This document shows, in pieces, positions 46,342-54,392 of a DNA stretch of 64,000 nucleotides. This stretch comes from Flaviflagellibacter deserti (GTDB taxonomy: Bacteria > Pseudomonadota > Alphaproteobacteria > Rhizobiales > Methylopilaceae), in NCBI RefSeq assembly GCF_042652085.1, contig NZ_JBHSJF010000008.1:372001-436000 (forward strand), given 5' to 3'. The number at the start of each line of letters is the position of its first letter. Within the stretch, counting starts at the first letter, position 1. Under the pieces are notes generated by a model. It worked only from the letters and a program-made list of their open reading frames with translations, searched no databases and was not told the DNA's origin. Position numbers and translations under genes: made by a program.

Positions 46342-47049
46342 TCAGGAACGGTTTTCCGCCGCGACCAGCGCTTCGTTGGCGCTGGCCAGCTTCTGCCTCA
46401 GTCCCCAGCGGACGCTGCGATTCAGCGCCTGTTCGATATCGCGGTCGGATTCCATGATCTGGAGCAGCGAGCTCTTCTCGAAGGCGAGCGCGCGGATGCT
46501 GGTCTTCGCGGTCGCTGTCGCGGTGGCCGGCGTCTCGGTCATGATGCTGATCTCGCCGACGAGACTGCCGCGATCGCAGAACCCGACCGCCACGCCGTCG
46601 ACCGTGATCTCGACCTCGCCGCTCGCCACGAAGAACATGTGGCTGACGAGATCGCCCTGCGTGACGAGCACCTTCTCCGGTGGCACATCGAGCCAGGCAC
46701 CGGCACGGGTCAGCCGATGTGCCTGCTCCGGGCTTAGCCCGGGCACGACGTAATCGCGGAAGAGCTGCTCCTCGGCCGAGAAATGGAACGAGCGCGTCTT
46801 GTACGCCGCCAGCGCCATCTGGCCGACATTGACGGCGATCAGCGCTGCGAGCCAGGCGGCAGCGGCCTGGTTTCCGGTGCCGATCAGATGGCCGAAAATG
46901 CCGATCGCCGCCGCGGCGATGACCATCAGGCGCAACGGCACCATGCGCGTCGACAGCATGGACATGACGAGGAGCGCGTAAAAGGCGTGCTCCATCATCG
47001 TCATCGGGGCTGGCAGCGCGATTTCCTGCATGGCGCGCACACTGCCCAT
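46342..47049 (-). CDS. Membrane protein with cyclic nucleotide-binding domain
   Basis: A 235-aa product. Three hydrophobic helices occupy about residues 20-85 (FYALLVMSMLSTRMVPLRLM, VIAAAAIGIFGHLIG, WLAALIAVNVGQMALAAY). A cNMP-binding fold follows at about 105-215: VLVTQGDLVSHMFFVASGEVEI, and the phosphate-binding cassette SLVGEISIMTETPATATATA. The helical membrane part plus cNMP domain resembles bacterial Popeye-like proteins. There is no DNA-binding or kinase domain. The start is uncertain (47049 or the Met at residue 7). Confidence 0.8.
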   Translation of the reverse strand: MGSVRAMQEIALPAPMTMMEHAFYALLVMSMLSTRMVPLRLMVIAAAAIGIFGHLIGTGNQAAAAWLAALIAVNVGQMALAAYKTRSFHFSAEEQLFRDYVVPGLSPEQAHRLTRAGAWLDVPPEKVLVTQGDLVSHMFFVASGEVEITVDGVAVGFCDRGSLVGEISIMTETPATATATAKTSIRALAFEKSSLLQIMESDRDIEQALNRSVRWGLRQKLASANEALVAAENRS

Positions 47050-47082
47050 AGTGGGCGCGCGGGCGCAAGCCGGGAGAGTGCG

Positions 47083-47694
47083 CTAAAGGCCGGCCGAAGC
47101 GGTGCCGCGTTCGGCCTTGTCGATCTCGGGCAGGATGATGTCAGTGATCGCCGCTTCGGTCAGAGGGCCGATATGCTTGTAGGCGATGGTGCCGTCCTTG
47201 CCGACGATGAAGGTCTCCGGAACGCCATAGACGCCCCAGTCGATCGCCGCGCGACCCTTCTCGTCCACGCCGATCGCCGCGAAGGGATTGCCGAGGTCGC
47301 CGAGGAATTTCAGCGAGTTCGCCGGTTCGTCCTTGTAGGCGATGCCGACGAGCCGGGCCCGGCCGAGCTGCGACAGACGCAACAGCAGCGGGTGTTCGTC
47401 GCGGCACGGCGCGCACCACGACGCCCAGACATTGACGATCGTGACATGGCCCTGGGTGAGATCGGCCTTGGACAGGCCAGGCACCGGCGAGCCGTCGGCC
47501 GTCTTCAACCCGTCGAGCGGCGGCAGCGTGAACTCCGGTGCCGGCCGGCCGATCAGGGCTGAGGGGATCGTAGACGGATCGCCGGAATAGAGGCGGAAAT
47601 AGAACAGCGCGACGAGCGCCGCGAACAGGACGAGGGGGATCACGACGGCCCAGCGGGCCGATCTCCTTGCGGGCTGCGACACGGGATCGGTCAC
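47083..47694 (-). CDS. ccmG: Thiol:disulfide interchange protein CcmG/DsbE
   Basis: A 203-aa membrane-anchored periplasmic thioredoxin that reduces apocytochrome c. The N-terminal anchor is WAVVIPLVLFAALVALFYF, and the active site is WASWCAPC (Cys94/Cys97). APEFTLPPLDG and GVPETFIVGKDG are conserved in CcmG. It starts with GTG, overlapping the ccmD stop, and is the last gene of ccmABCDG. Confidence 0.95.
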   Translation of the reverse strand: MTDPVSQPARRSARWAVVIPLVLFAALVALFYFRLYSGDPSTIPSALIGRPAPEFTLPPLDGLKTADGSPVPGLSKADLTQGHVTIVNVWASWCAPCRDEHPLLLRLSQLGRARLVGIAYKDEPANSLKFLGDLGNPFAAIGVDEKGRAAIDWGVYGVPETFIVGKDGTIAYKHIGPLTEAAITDIILPEIDKAERGTASAGL

Positions 47695-47861
47695 TTTTTG
47701 CCTCGGTTCGGCTTGGCCGCTTCGGGTCCGAGACGCGCTTCGAGATCGGCAAGGGCCCGCCGCTGCGCCCGGTGGTCAAGCAGGCTCCAGACGATCAGGC
47801 TGATCACGGTGACGGCCGCGAACGCATAGGCCGCAATAATATAGCCGGTGTGAGGGGTCAC
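47691..47861 (-). CDS. ccmD: Heme exporter protein CcmD
   Basis: A 56-aa small membrane protein (TPHTGYIIAAYAFAAVTVIS) with one hydrophobic helix and a basic tail (DHRAQRRALADLEARLG). It stabilises CcmC/CcmE interaction. It starts with GTG at 47861, where GTGA couples it to the ccmC stop. Its own TGA overlaps the ccmG GTG. Confidence 0.9.
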   Translation of the reverse strand: MTPHTGYIIAAYAFAAVTVISLIVWSLLDHRAQRRALADLEARLGPEAAKPNRGKK

Positions 47862-48634
47862 GCGCCGCTCTCCGCCGCGCGCAGGCGCAGGCCGCGCAAC
47901 CGCCGCCGCATCAGTTCCGTCCGCATCAGCAGAAGATGCAGCGTCAGGAACAAGAGCGTGAACGCGAGCGCGTTGATCAGCAGCGGAACGAGGATCGCCG
48001 GGTGGATCGTCGGTCCGTCGACACGGAACACCGAAGCGCCCTGATGCAGCGTGTTCCACCAGTCGACCGAGAACTTCACGATCGGGATGTTGACGAAGCC
48101 GACCAGCGTAAGGATCGCCACGAGCTTCGCCGCGCGGCTCGGCTCGTCGAGCGCGGCGCGCAGCGCCATGACGCCGAGATACATCAGGAAGAGGACGAGG
48201 ACCGAGGTCAGCCGCGCGTCCCAGACCCACCACGTACCCCACATCGGCCGACCCCAGAGCGAGCCGGTCACGAGCGCGATCAGGGTGAACGCCGCGCCCA
48301 AAGGAGCCGCGGCCTGCGCCGCCACGTCGGCGAGCGGGTGACGCCAGACGAGGACGCCGAGGCTCGCGATCGACATCATCGTCCAGCCGAACATCGACAA
48401 CCAGGCCGACGGGACGTGGATGAACATGATCCGCACCGTCTCGCCCTGCTGGTAGTCGGCGGGCGCAACGAAGAAGCCTTGCCAGAGACCGATGGCAAAG
48501 AGCACGGCCGTTGCCCCGGCGAGCCAGGGCAGGATCTTTTCCGCGATCGCGGAAAAGCGGGCGGGGTTCGCGAGAGCGATCATCGGGCGCGATGTAGACC
48601 CGCCGTCCACGGGAGGCAATGCGGCACGGTTCAC
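47858..48634 (-). CDS. ccmC: Heme lyase/exporter CcmC
   Basis: A 258-aa polytopic protein that loads haem onto CcmE. The tryptophan-rich haem-binding signature is WGRPMWGTWWVWDARLTSVL, and HVPSAWLSMFGW and LHQGASVFRVDGPTIHP provide haem-ligand histidines. The start is taken at GTG 48634, which overlaps the ccmB stop by 4 nt; an in-frame ATG at 48583 is an alternative. Confidence 0.95.
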   Translation of the reverse strand: MNRAALPPVDGGSTSRPMIALANPARFSAIAEKILPWLAGATAVLFAIGLWQGFFVAPADYQQGETVRIMFIHVPSAWLSMFGWTMMSIASLGVLVWRHPLADVAAQAAAPLGAAFTLIALVTGSLWGRPMWGTWWVWDARLTSVLVLFLMYLGVMALRAALDEPSRAAKLVAILTLVGFVNIPIVKFSVDWWNTLHQGASVFRVDGPTIHPAILVPLLINALAFTLLFLTLHLLLMRTELMRRRLRGLRLRAAESGA

Positions 48635-49296
48635 GCCTGCGATGCCTTCAATGCGGCCGCGGCGGCCAGCGGGCCAAGGACGAGGCTGCCGAGCATCACC
48701 GCCAGCAGCAGCGTGAACGAAGGTCCGAACCCGCCGCCGCCCGCAATGCCCGCGGTCGCGCCGACGCCGAAGATCAGCACCGGGACGGTGAGCGGCAGGA
48801 CGAGGACCGGCAGCAGTAGTCCGCCACGCTTCAGTCCCACCGTCAGCGCCGCACCGACGGCGCCAAGCAATGTCAGGGTCGGTGTGCCGACGAGGAGCGT
48901 CAGCGCGACCGTGCCGAGCGTTTCAGGGGGCAGATTGAGCATCAGGCCCAGCAGGGGCGCCGCGACCGCAAGCGGAAGTCCGGTCGCGATCCAGTGCGCG
49001 GCGGCCTTTGCCAATACGATCAGCGCGAGCGGCGACGGCGTGGTCAGCAGAAGATCGAGGCTTCCGTCCTCGGCATCCTGTCCGAACAGGCGGTCGAGGC
49101 CGATCAGCGTCGATAACAGCGCCGCGATCCAGAGCAGCGCAGGGCCGATACGCGATAGCAATACCAGGTCCGGGCCGATCGCGAACGGCGCGACCGCGAT
49201 CACGCTGACGAAGAAGACGAGCGGCAGTCCGAACCCGCCGCCGGCCCGGATCGCAAGGGTGAAGTCGCGCCGCATCACGGCGATAAGCGTGCCCAT
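48631..49296 (-). CDS. ccmB: Heme exporter protein CcmB
   Basis: A 221-aa membrane permease with six helices, partner of CcmA. The start MGTLIAVMRRDFTLAIRAGG at 49296 is homologous; the frame continues upstream only through the palindromic repeat. GGFGLPLVFFVSVIAVAPFAIG and LDRLFGQDAEDGSLDLLLTTP are diagnostic. A 142-nt gap carrying a repeat separates it from ccmA. Confidence 0.95.
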   Translation of the reverse strand: MGTLIAVMRRDFTLAIRAGGGFGLPLVFFVSVIAVAPFAIGPDLVLLSRIGPALLWIAALLSTLIGLDRLFGQDAEDGSLDLLLTTPSPLALIVLAKAAAHWIATGLPLAVAAPLLGLMLNLPPETLGTVALTLLVGTPTLTLLGAVGAALTVGLKRGGLLLPVLVLPLTVPVLIFGVGATAGIAGGGGFGPSFTLLLAVMLGSLVLGPLAAAAALKASQA

Positions 49297-49311
49297 CAGT
49301 GATGACGCCTG

Positions 49312-49432
49312 TCTCCCTCTCCCCGGTGGGGAGAGGGTCGGGGTGAGGGGAGCCTGTCGTTGCAACGACCCTCACCCGCTCGCCTGCGGCGAGTCGACTT
49401 CTCCCCGATGGGGAGAGGAAAACGCGGCGCCG
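49312..49432. repeat. Palindromic repeat, CTCTCCCC/GGGGAGAG family, inside the ccm operon (copy 3)
   Basis: CCTCTCCCCGGTGGGGAGAGG and CTTCTCCCCGATGGGGAGAGG are perfect arms, with GGGTGAGGGG...CCCTCACCCGCTCGC in the core. It lies between ccmA and ccmB on one transcript. Copies of the family are at 31842-31974 and 35822-35986. Confidence 0.8.
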
Positions 49433-49438
49433 TCCGCC

Positions 49439-50119
49439 TCATACCGCGCGCCCCAGCACCATGCGCTTCAGCTTCGGCCAGCCGAGATCGGCATGGGTCG
49501 CCGCCACGACGATGCCGCCTGCCTTCCTGTGATCGCGGACGAGATCGCCGAGCCGCGCCACGCCGTCGGTGTCGAGAGCCGTCGCCGGTTCGTCGAGTAG
49601 CCAGATCGGCCGGCCGACGCTGACCAGCCGCGCCATCGCAAGGCGCCGCCGCTGGCCGGCTGACAGGATCGAGGCGGGGAGGTCCGCGGTATGTGCGAGC
49701 CCGACAGCTTCGAGCGCATCGCCGATGGTCGCGGCCGTCCCGCCGAGCGCCTGTGTCCAGAACGAGAGGTTCTCGAGGACGGTCAAGGACCCCTTGGTTC
49801 CCTCCGAATGCCCAAGCAGGTGCACTTGCTCGGAAAGCTGGGCTTCGGGATTGCCGCCCTTGAGTTCTATCGTTCCACTCGCCGCTGGAAGCAATCCCGC
49901 CAAAGTCCGCAGCAGTGTCGACTTGCCGGCGCCGTTCGGGCCGGTGACCACAAGCGCGTCACCTGCCGACAGATTGAGCGAAATCCCAGTCAGGATAATG
50001 CGTTCGCCGCGCTCGACGACTAGGCCGGACGCGCTCAAACTGAATGCAGTTGACGATTTTTCTGCCTGTTTTGCGGTCGCCAACGCGTCCCCACTCTGGA
50101 AGGATTCGAAAGGGCTCAT
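49439..50119 (-). CDS. ccmA: Heme exporter ATP-binding protein CcmA
   Basis: A 226-aa ABC ATPase. Walker A is VTGPNGAGKSTLLRTLAGLL, the signature ILSAGQRRRLAMARL and Walker B PIWLLDEPATALD. The N-terminus has about 20 extra residues before LSASGLVVERGER. It is the first gene of ccmABCDG and divergent from acnA. Haem transport itself is debated for CcmAB; release of holo-CcmE is the better-supported role. Confidence 0.95.
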   Translation of the reverse strand: MSPFESFQSGDALATAKQAEKSSTAFSLSASGLVVERGERIILTGISLNLSAGDALVVTGPNGAGKSTLLRTLAGLLPAASGTIELKGGNPEAQLSEQVHLLGHSEGTKGSLTVLENLSFWTQALGGTAATIGDALEAVGLAHTADLPASILSAGQRRRLAMARLVSVGRPIWLLDEPATALDTDGVARLGDLVRDHRKAGGIVVAATHADLGWPKLKRMVLGRAV

Positions 50120-50241
50120 TATAGTCCGGTCAGGCTCGACGAATCCCGATCAAGGGGCGACCTGGTGTGTGTCATCCTCTGGCACCATCGTCGTGGAGTG
50201 CACACGCTCCCGCCGAGTGTCTGGTAAAAGGATCAGCACTC

Positions 50242-52932
50242 GTGTCCAAGTCATCCCTCGACAGCTTCAAATGCCGCACAACTCTGTCCGCTGGCGGCAA
50301 GACCTACACCTATTACAGCCTCGCCGCCGCTGAGAAAAATGGTCTCGACGGCATCTCGGCGCTGCCCTTCTCGATGAAGGTGCTGCTTGAGAACCTCCTG
50401 CGCATGGAAGACGGCCGCTCCGTCTCCAAGTCCGACATCGTCTCGATCAAGGACTGGCTGGTGAACCGCGGCAAGGAAGAGCGCGAGATCGCCTATCGTC
50501 CCGCGCGCGTCCTGATGCAGGACTTCACCGGCGTCCCGGCCGTCGTCGACCTCGCTGCCATGCGCGATGCGATGGTCAATCTCGGCGGCGATCCGAAGCG
50601 CATCAACCCGCTGGTGCCGGTCGATCTCGTCATCGATCATTCGGTCATCGTCAACTTCTTCGGCAACAATGCGGCCTTCGGCAAGAACGTTGAGGAGGAG
50701 TACAAGCAGAACCAGGAGCGCTACCGCTTCCTGAAATGGGGCCAGAACGCGTTCGACAATTTCCGCGTCGTCCCTCCGGGCACCGGTATCTGCCACCAGG
50801 TAAACCTCGAATATCTCTCGCAGACGGTCTGGACCAGGACGGAAGGCGGCGAGACGATCGCCTATCCCGACACATGCGTCGGCACCGACAGCCACACGAC
50901 CATGGTCAACGGCCTCGGCGTGCTGGCCTGGGGCGTCGGCGGCATCGAGGCGGAGGCGGCAATGCTCGGCCAGCCGGTTTCGATGCTCATCCCCGAAGTC
51001 ATCGGCTTCAAGCTGACCGGCAAGATGAACGAGGGCATCACCGCGACTGACCTCGTGCTCACGGTCACGCAGATGCTCCGCAAGAAGGGCGTCGTCGGCA
51101 AGTTCGTCGAGTTCTTCGGCCCCGGCCTCGACCATCTCTCGCTCGCCGACCGCGCGACCATCGGCAACATGGCGCCGGAATACGGCGCCACCTGCGGCTT
51201 CTTCCCGGTCGATTCCGAGACCATCGCCTATCTCGACGAGACCGGCCGTACGCCGGATCGCATCGCGCTGGTCGAGGAATACTCGAAGGCGCAGGGCATG
51301 TGGCGTCATGCCGGCACTGCCGATCCGGTGTTCACCGACGTGCTCGAACTTGACATCAGCACGGTCCTGCCGTCGCTGGCAGGCCCGAAGCGCCCGCAGG
51401 ATCGTGTTCTGCTTTCCGACACCAAGTCCGGCTTCCTCACCGCGCTGGAAGGCGAGTTCAAGAAGCCGGGCGAAGCCAGGAAGCGCGTTCCGGTCGAGAA
51501 CTCCTCCTTCGATCTCGGCCACGGCGACGTCACCATCGCCGCCATCACCTCGTGCACCAATACCTCAAATCCGAGCGTGCTGATCGCGGCGGGCCTGCTC
51601 GCCCGCAATGCGGTGAAGAAGGGCTTGACCTCGAAGCCGTGGGTGAAGACCTCGCTCGCGCCGGGATCGCAGGTGGTCGAAGGCTATCTCAAGGCCGCCG
51701 ATCTGCAGAAGGACCTCGACGCGCTCGGCTTCAATCTCGTCGGCTTCGGCTGCACGACCTGCATCGGCAATTCCGGTCCGCTGCAGGAAGACATCTCCGA
51801 GGCGATCAACAAGAACGACCTCGTCGCGGGCGCCGTCATTTCCGGCAACCGCAACTTCGAGGGTCGCGTGAACCCGGACGTCAAGGCGAACTACCTCGCT
51901 TCGCCTCCGCTCGTCGTCGCCTATGCGATCGCCGGCTCGCTGCAGATCGACCTGACCACCGAGCCGCTCGGCACGGGATCCGATGGCCGGCCGGTCTATC
52001 TCAAGGACATCTGGCCGTCGAACCAGGAGATCGCGACCTTCATTCGCGAGAACGTCACCAAGAAGATGTTCCAGGAGAAATACGCCGACGTCTTCAAGGG
52101 TGACGAGAACTGGCAGAAGATCGCGGTGCCGGCCGGCGAGACCTATGCCTGGGACGACCGGTCGACCTACGTCCAGAACCCGCCTTACTTCGTCGGCATG
52201 GAGCGCGAGCCCTCGCCGATCACCGACATCGAGAAGGCGCGTATCCTCGGCCTCTTCCTCGATTCGATCACGACGGACCACATCTCGCCCGCCGGTTCCA
52301 TCAAGGAAGCGAGCCCGGCCGGTTTCTATCTGCGCGACCATCAGGTCCGCCCGGCCGACTTCAACCAGTACGGCACGCGTCGCGGCAATCACCAGGTCAT
52401 GATGCGCGGCACCTTCGCCAATATCCGCATCAAGAACCAGATGATTCCGGGCATCGAGGGCGGCGTGACGATCCACGAGCCATCGGGCGAGCAGATGCCG
52501 ATGTACGACGCGGCCATGCGCTACAAGGACGAAGGGGTCCCGCTCGTCGTCTTCGCCGGCAAGGAATACGGCACCGGCTCTTCGCGCGACTGGGCGGCGA
52601 AGGGCACCGCGCTGCTCGGCATCCGCGCCGTCATCGCCGAGAGCTTCGAGCGCATCCATCGCTCGAACCTGGTCGGCATGGGCGTCGTCCCGCTCGTCTT
52701 CGGCGAAGGCGTATCGTGGAAATCGCTAGGCCTGACCGGCAAGGAGATCGTGACGATTCAGGGTCTCGCCGAGGGGCTCCAGCCGCGTCAGATCCTGACA
52801 GCCGAGATCACATGTGCGAACGGCGACGTTACCGAAGTACCGCTCGTGTGCCGCATCGATACGTTGGAAGAATTGGAATACTTCCGAAACGGCGGCATCC
52901 TTCAGTACGTGCTCAGGGGCTTGGCGGCCTGA
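50242..52932 (+). CDS. acnA: Aconitate hydratase AcnA
   Basis: An 896-aa monomeric [4Fe-4S] enzyme interconverting citrate and isocitrate. GTG 50242 (SKSSLDSFKCRTTLSAGGKT) is the homologous start, with AAAGGA upstream; a frame to 50167 adds noise. Cluster cysteines lie in ITSCTNTSNPSV and GCTTCIGNSGPL. Active-site stretches DSHTTMVNGLGVLAWGVGGI and YGTGSSRDWAAKGT are present. It is followed by a DUF1223 gene, a conserved alphaproteobacterial pair. Confidence 0.98.
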   Translation: MSKSSLDSFKCRTTLSAGGKTYTYYSLAAAEKNGLDGISALPFSMKVLLENLLRMEDGRSVSKSDIVSIKDWLVNRGKEEREIAYRPARVLMQDFTGVPAVVDLAAMRDAMVNLGGDPKRINPLVPVDLVIDHSVIVNFFGNNAAFGKNVEEEYKQNQERYRFLKWGQNAFDNFRVVPPGTGICHQVNLEYLSQTVWTRTEGGETIAYPDTCVGTDSHTTMVNGLGVLAWGVGGIEAEAAMLGQPVSMLIPEVIGFKLTGKMNEGITATDLVLTVTQMLRKKGVVGKFVEFFGPGLDHLSLADRATIGNMAPEYGATCGFFPVDSETIAYLDETGRTPDRIALVEEYSKAQGMWRHAGTADPVFTDVLELDISTVLPSLAGPKRPQDRVLLSDTKSGFLTALEGEFKKPGEARKRVPVENSSFDLGHGDVTIAAITSCTNTSNPSVLIAAGLLARNAVKKGLTSKPWVKTSLAPGSQVVEGYLKAADLQKDLDALGFNLVGFGCTTCIGNSGPLQEDISEAINKNDLVAGAVISGNRNFEGRVNPDVKANYLASPPLVVAYAIAGSLQIDLTTEPLGTGSDGRPVYLKDIWPSNQEIATFIRENVTKKMFQEKYADVFKGDENWQKIAVPAGETYAWDDRSTYVQNPPYFVGMEREPSPITDIEKARILGLFLDSITTDHISPAGSIKEASPAGFYLRDHQVRPADFNQYGTRRGNHQVMMRGTFANIRIKNQMIPGIEGGVTIHEPSGEQMPMYDAAMRYKDEGVPLVVFAGKEYGTGSSRDWAAKGTALLGIRAVIAESFERIHRSNLVGMGVVPLVFGEGVSWKSLGLTGKEIVTIQGLAEGLQPRQILTAEITCANGDVTEVPLVCRIDTLEELEYFRNGGILQYVLRGLAA

Positions 52933-52948
52933 CGGTCGCGTGCTCGTG

Positions 52949-52972
52949 ACTGGCCCGCTTCGGCGGGCCAGT
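52949..52972 (+). terminator. Hairpin after acnA
   Basis: ACTGGCCCGC-TTCG-GCGGGCCAGT is a perfect 10-bp stem, 16 nt after the acnA stop and 13 nt before the DUF1223 ATG. It is not followed by a T-run, so partial termination or mRNA end protection is more likely than full termination. Confidence 0.5.
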
Positions 52973-52985
52973 TCAGAAAGATGGA

Positions 52986-53693
52986 ATGGTACGCATCCTT
53001 GCTTGTGCCGCGACCTTTCTGCTCTTCCTGATCGCGCCGGCCAGTTCACAACCCAGGGCAGTTCTTGAACTCTTTACGAGCCAGGGCTGCCCGTCCTCGC
53101 CGAAGGCGGACGATCTCGCCAAGCGGCTCGTGCAGGACCCAAACGTTCTGGTCCTGACCTACTCGCTCGACTACTGGGATTATCTCGGCTGGAAGGACAC
53201 GCTCGCTTTGCCGGGCAACAGCGCGCGCTGGCGGGCCTATGGTTTGGCGCGCGGCGACAGGCAGGTCTTCACCCCGCAGATGATCGTCAACGGCACGACG
53301 TCCACGATGGGCAGCGACAAGGCGGGGATCGAATCCGCCGTGCTCGAGGCCGAAGACCATCCGGATATGCCGATAGACATCAGGGAGCAGTCCGCGCGCA
53401 TCGAGGTCAAGTTAAGCGCGCCGCCGCGTGCGGCCGAAGTCTGGATTATTGCCTATTCCTCGCAGCGGACCGTGGAGATCGCCAAGGGCGACAATGCGGG
53501 CCGCACGATCACCTATAACAATGTCGTGCGTCGCATGACGCGGCTGGGTGCGGTCAACGGCAAGCCGGCGCGCTTCCTGATCACGCGGGGCGAGGCCGTG
53601 CCCGCGGATGCCGACCGCTATCTGGTCATGGTTCAGGCGGGAACGAGCGGCATGCCGGGGCCGATCCTCGCCGCCCAGGTCGCCAGTCGCTGA
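52986..53693 (+). CDS. DUF1223 thioredoxin-like secreted protein
   Basis: A 235-aa protein with a signal peptide (RILACAATFLLFLIAPASS). The family opens with LELFTSQGC, then normally SSCPPAD; here it reads CPSSPKADDL, so the second Cys of the expected CxxC pair is missing. YSLDYWDYLGWKDTLA and RQVFTPQMIVNG are conserved. It is predicted to be periplasmic with unknown function, and follows acnA by 53 nt. Confidence 0.88.
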   Translation: MVRILACAATFLLFLIAPASSQPRAVLELFTSQGCPSSPKADDLAKRLVQDPNVLVLTYSLDYWDYLGWKDTLALPGNSARWRAYGLARGDRQVFTPQMIVNGTTSTMGSDKAGIESAVLEAEDHPDMPIDIREQSARIEVKLSAPPRAAEVWIIAYSSQRTVEIAKGDNAGRTITYNNVVRRMTRLGAVNGKPARFLITRGEAVPADADRYLVMVQAGTSGMPGPILAAQVASR

Positions 53694-53713
53694 ATTAAGA
53701 TATTGCAAAAAAG

Positions 53714-53736
53714 AAGGGCCGGCGAACCGGCCCTTT
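53714..53736 (+). terminator. Intrinsic terminator after the DUF1223 gene
   Basis: AAGGGCCGG-CGAA-CCGGCCCTTT: a nine-bp stem, GNRA-like loop and short T-run, 20 nt after the stop codon. Confidence 0.8.
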
Positions 53737-53775
53737 CAAGATCCGCATCGGATAACATCCGAGCGTTACGGTCGA

Positions 53776-53832
53776 CCCGGTCGTCTCCGCCCCGTGGGGC
53801 TGGGGGGCTGGAAAGGGGCTTTGACGACCGGG
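53776..53832. other. Structured intergenic region before DUF2794
   Basis: CCCGGTCGTC (53776-53785) pairs perfectly with GACGACCGGG (53823-53832), enclosing a GCCCC-GT-GGGGC hairpin. Downstream, TGAAATC and GATTTCA pair near 53901-53924. No ORF fits the 310-nt gap 53694-54003, so an RNA leader or small RNA is possible. I recognise no named RNA family. Confidence 0.3.
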
Positions 53833-54003
53833 CCCCGAGGCAACAGTGGAATCCTCTCTCCGGCGTTAGGCGCTCGCACGGCTGGAACTGGGCGAAACTG
53901 TGAAATCGAGGGGTGATTTCATGATCGCTCAAATTGTCGATTCCTCGCTCTTGCGCCCGGTGCCGGGCAGCGCAATCATATTGTCACACAGTAAGAGGTG
54001 CTG

Positions 54004-54381
54004 ATGGGTGAAGTGATCGAACCCTCGCGTCCATTCCGGACCGCCGGAGCCCCCGTTCCGGATGTCCGGCCTTCCCACGGTTCATTCATCTCCTTCGACC
54101 GGTCCGAACTCCGCGAGATCCTGAACGTCTACGGCCGTATGGTCGCCGCCGGCGAATGGCGGGACTACGCGATCGACCAGCTGAAGGAGAAGGCGGTTTT
54201 CTCGATCTTCCGCCATATGGGCGAGGTGCCGCTGTATCGGGTGGAGAAAGACCCGAAACTCCGTACCCGCCAGGGCGCCTACTCCGTCGTCACGGCGACC
54301 GGGCTCATTCTCAAACGCGGTCATGATCTTGCTCGGGTTCTGGCGGTACTGGACAGGCGTCTGAAGCTCGTCCGGAACTAA
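54004..54381 (+). CDS. DUF2794 domain-containing protein
   Basis: A 125-aa protein typical of alphaproteobacteria. The core FDRSELREILNVYGRMVAAG, followed by EWRDYAIDQLKEKAVFSIFR and PLYRVEKDPKLRTRQGAYSV, is the conserved domain. There is no signal or membrane segment. The ATG at 54004 follows AAGAGGTGCTG. Function unknown. It is 11 nt upstream of the beta-lactamase gene and probably co-transcribed. Confidence 0.9.
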   Translation: MGEVIEPSRPFRTAGAPVPDVRPSHGSFISFDRSELREILNVYGRMVAAGEWRDYAIDQLKEKAVFSIFRHMGEVPLYRVEKDPKLRTRQGAYSVVTATGLILKRGHDLARVLAVLDRRLKLVRN

Positions 54382-54392
54382 AGGGGCCTCCA

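Noticed and set aside
49297..49365. N-terminal extension of CcmB (TPTLSPPGRGRQ)
   Set aside because: It is a read-through of the CTCTCCCC repeat. The homologous start is at 49296.
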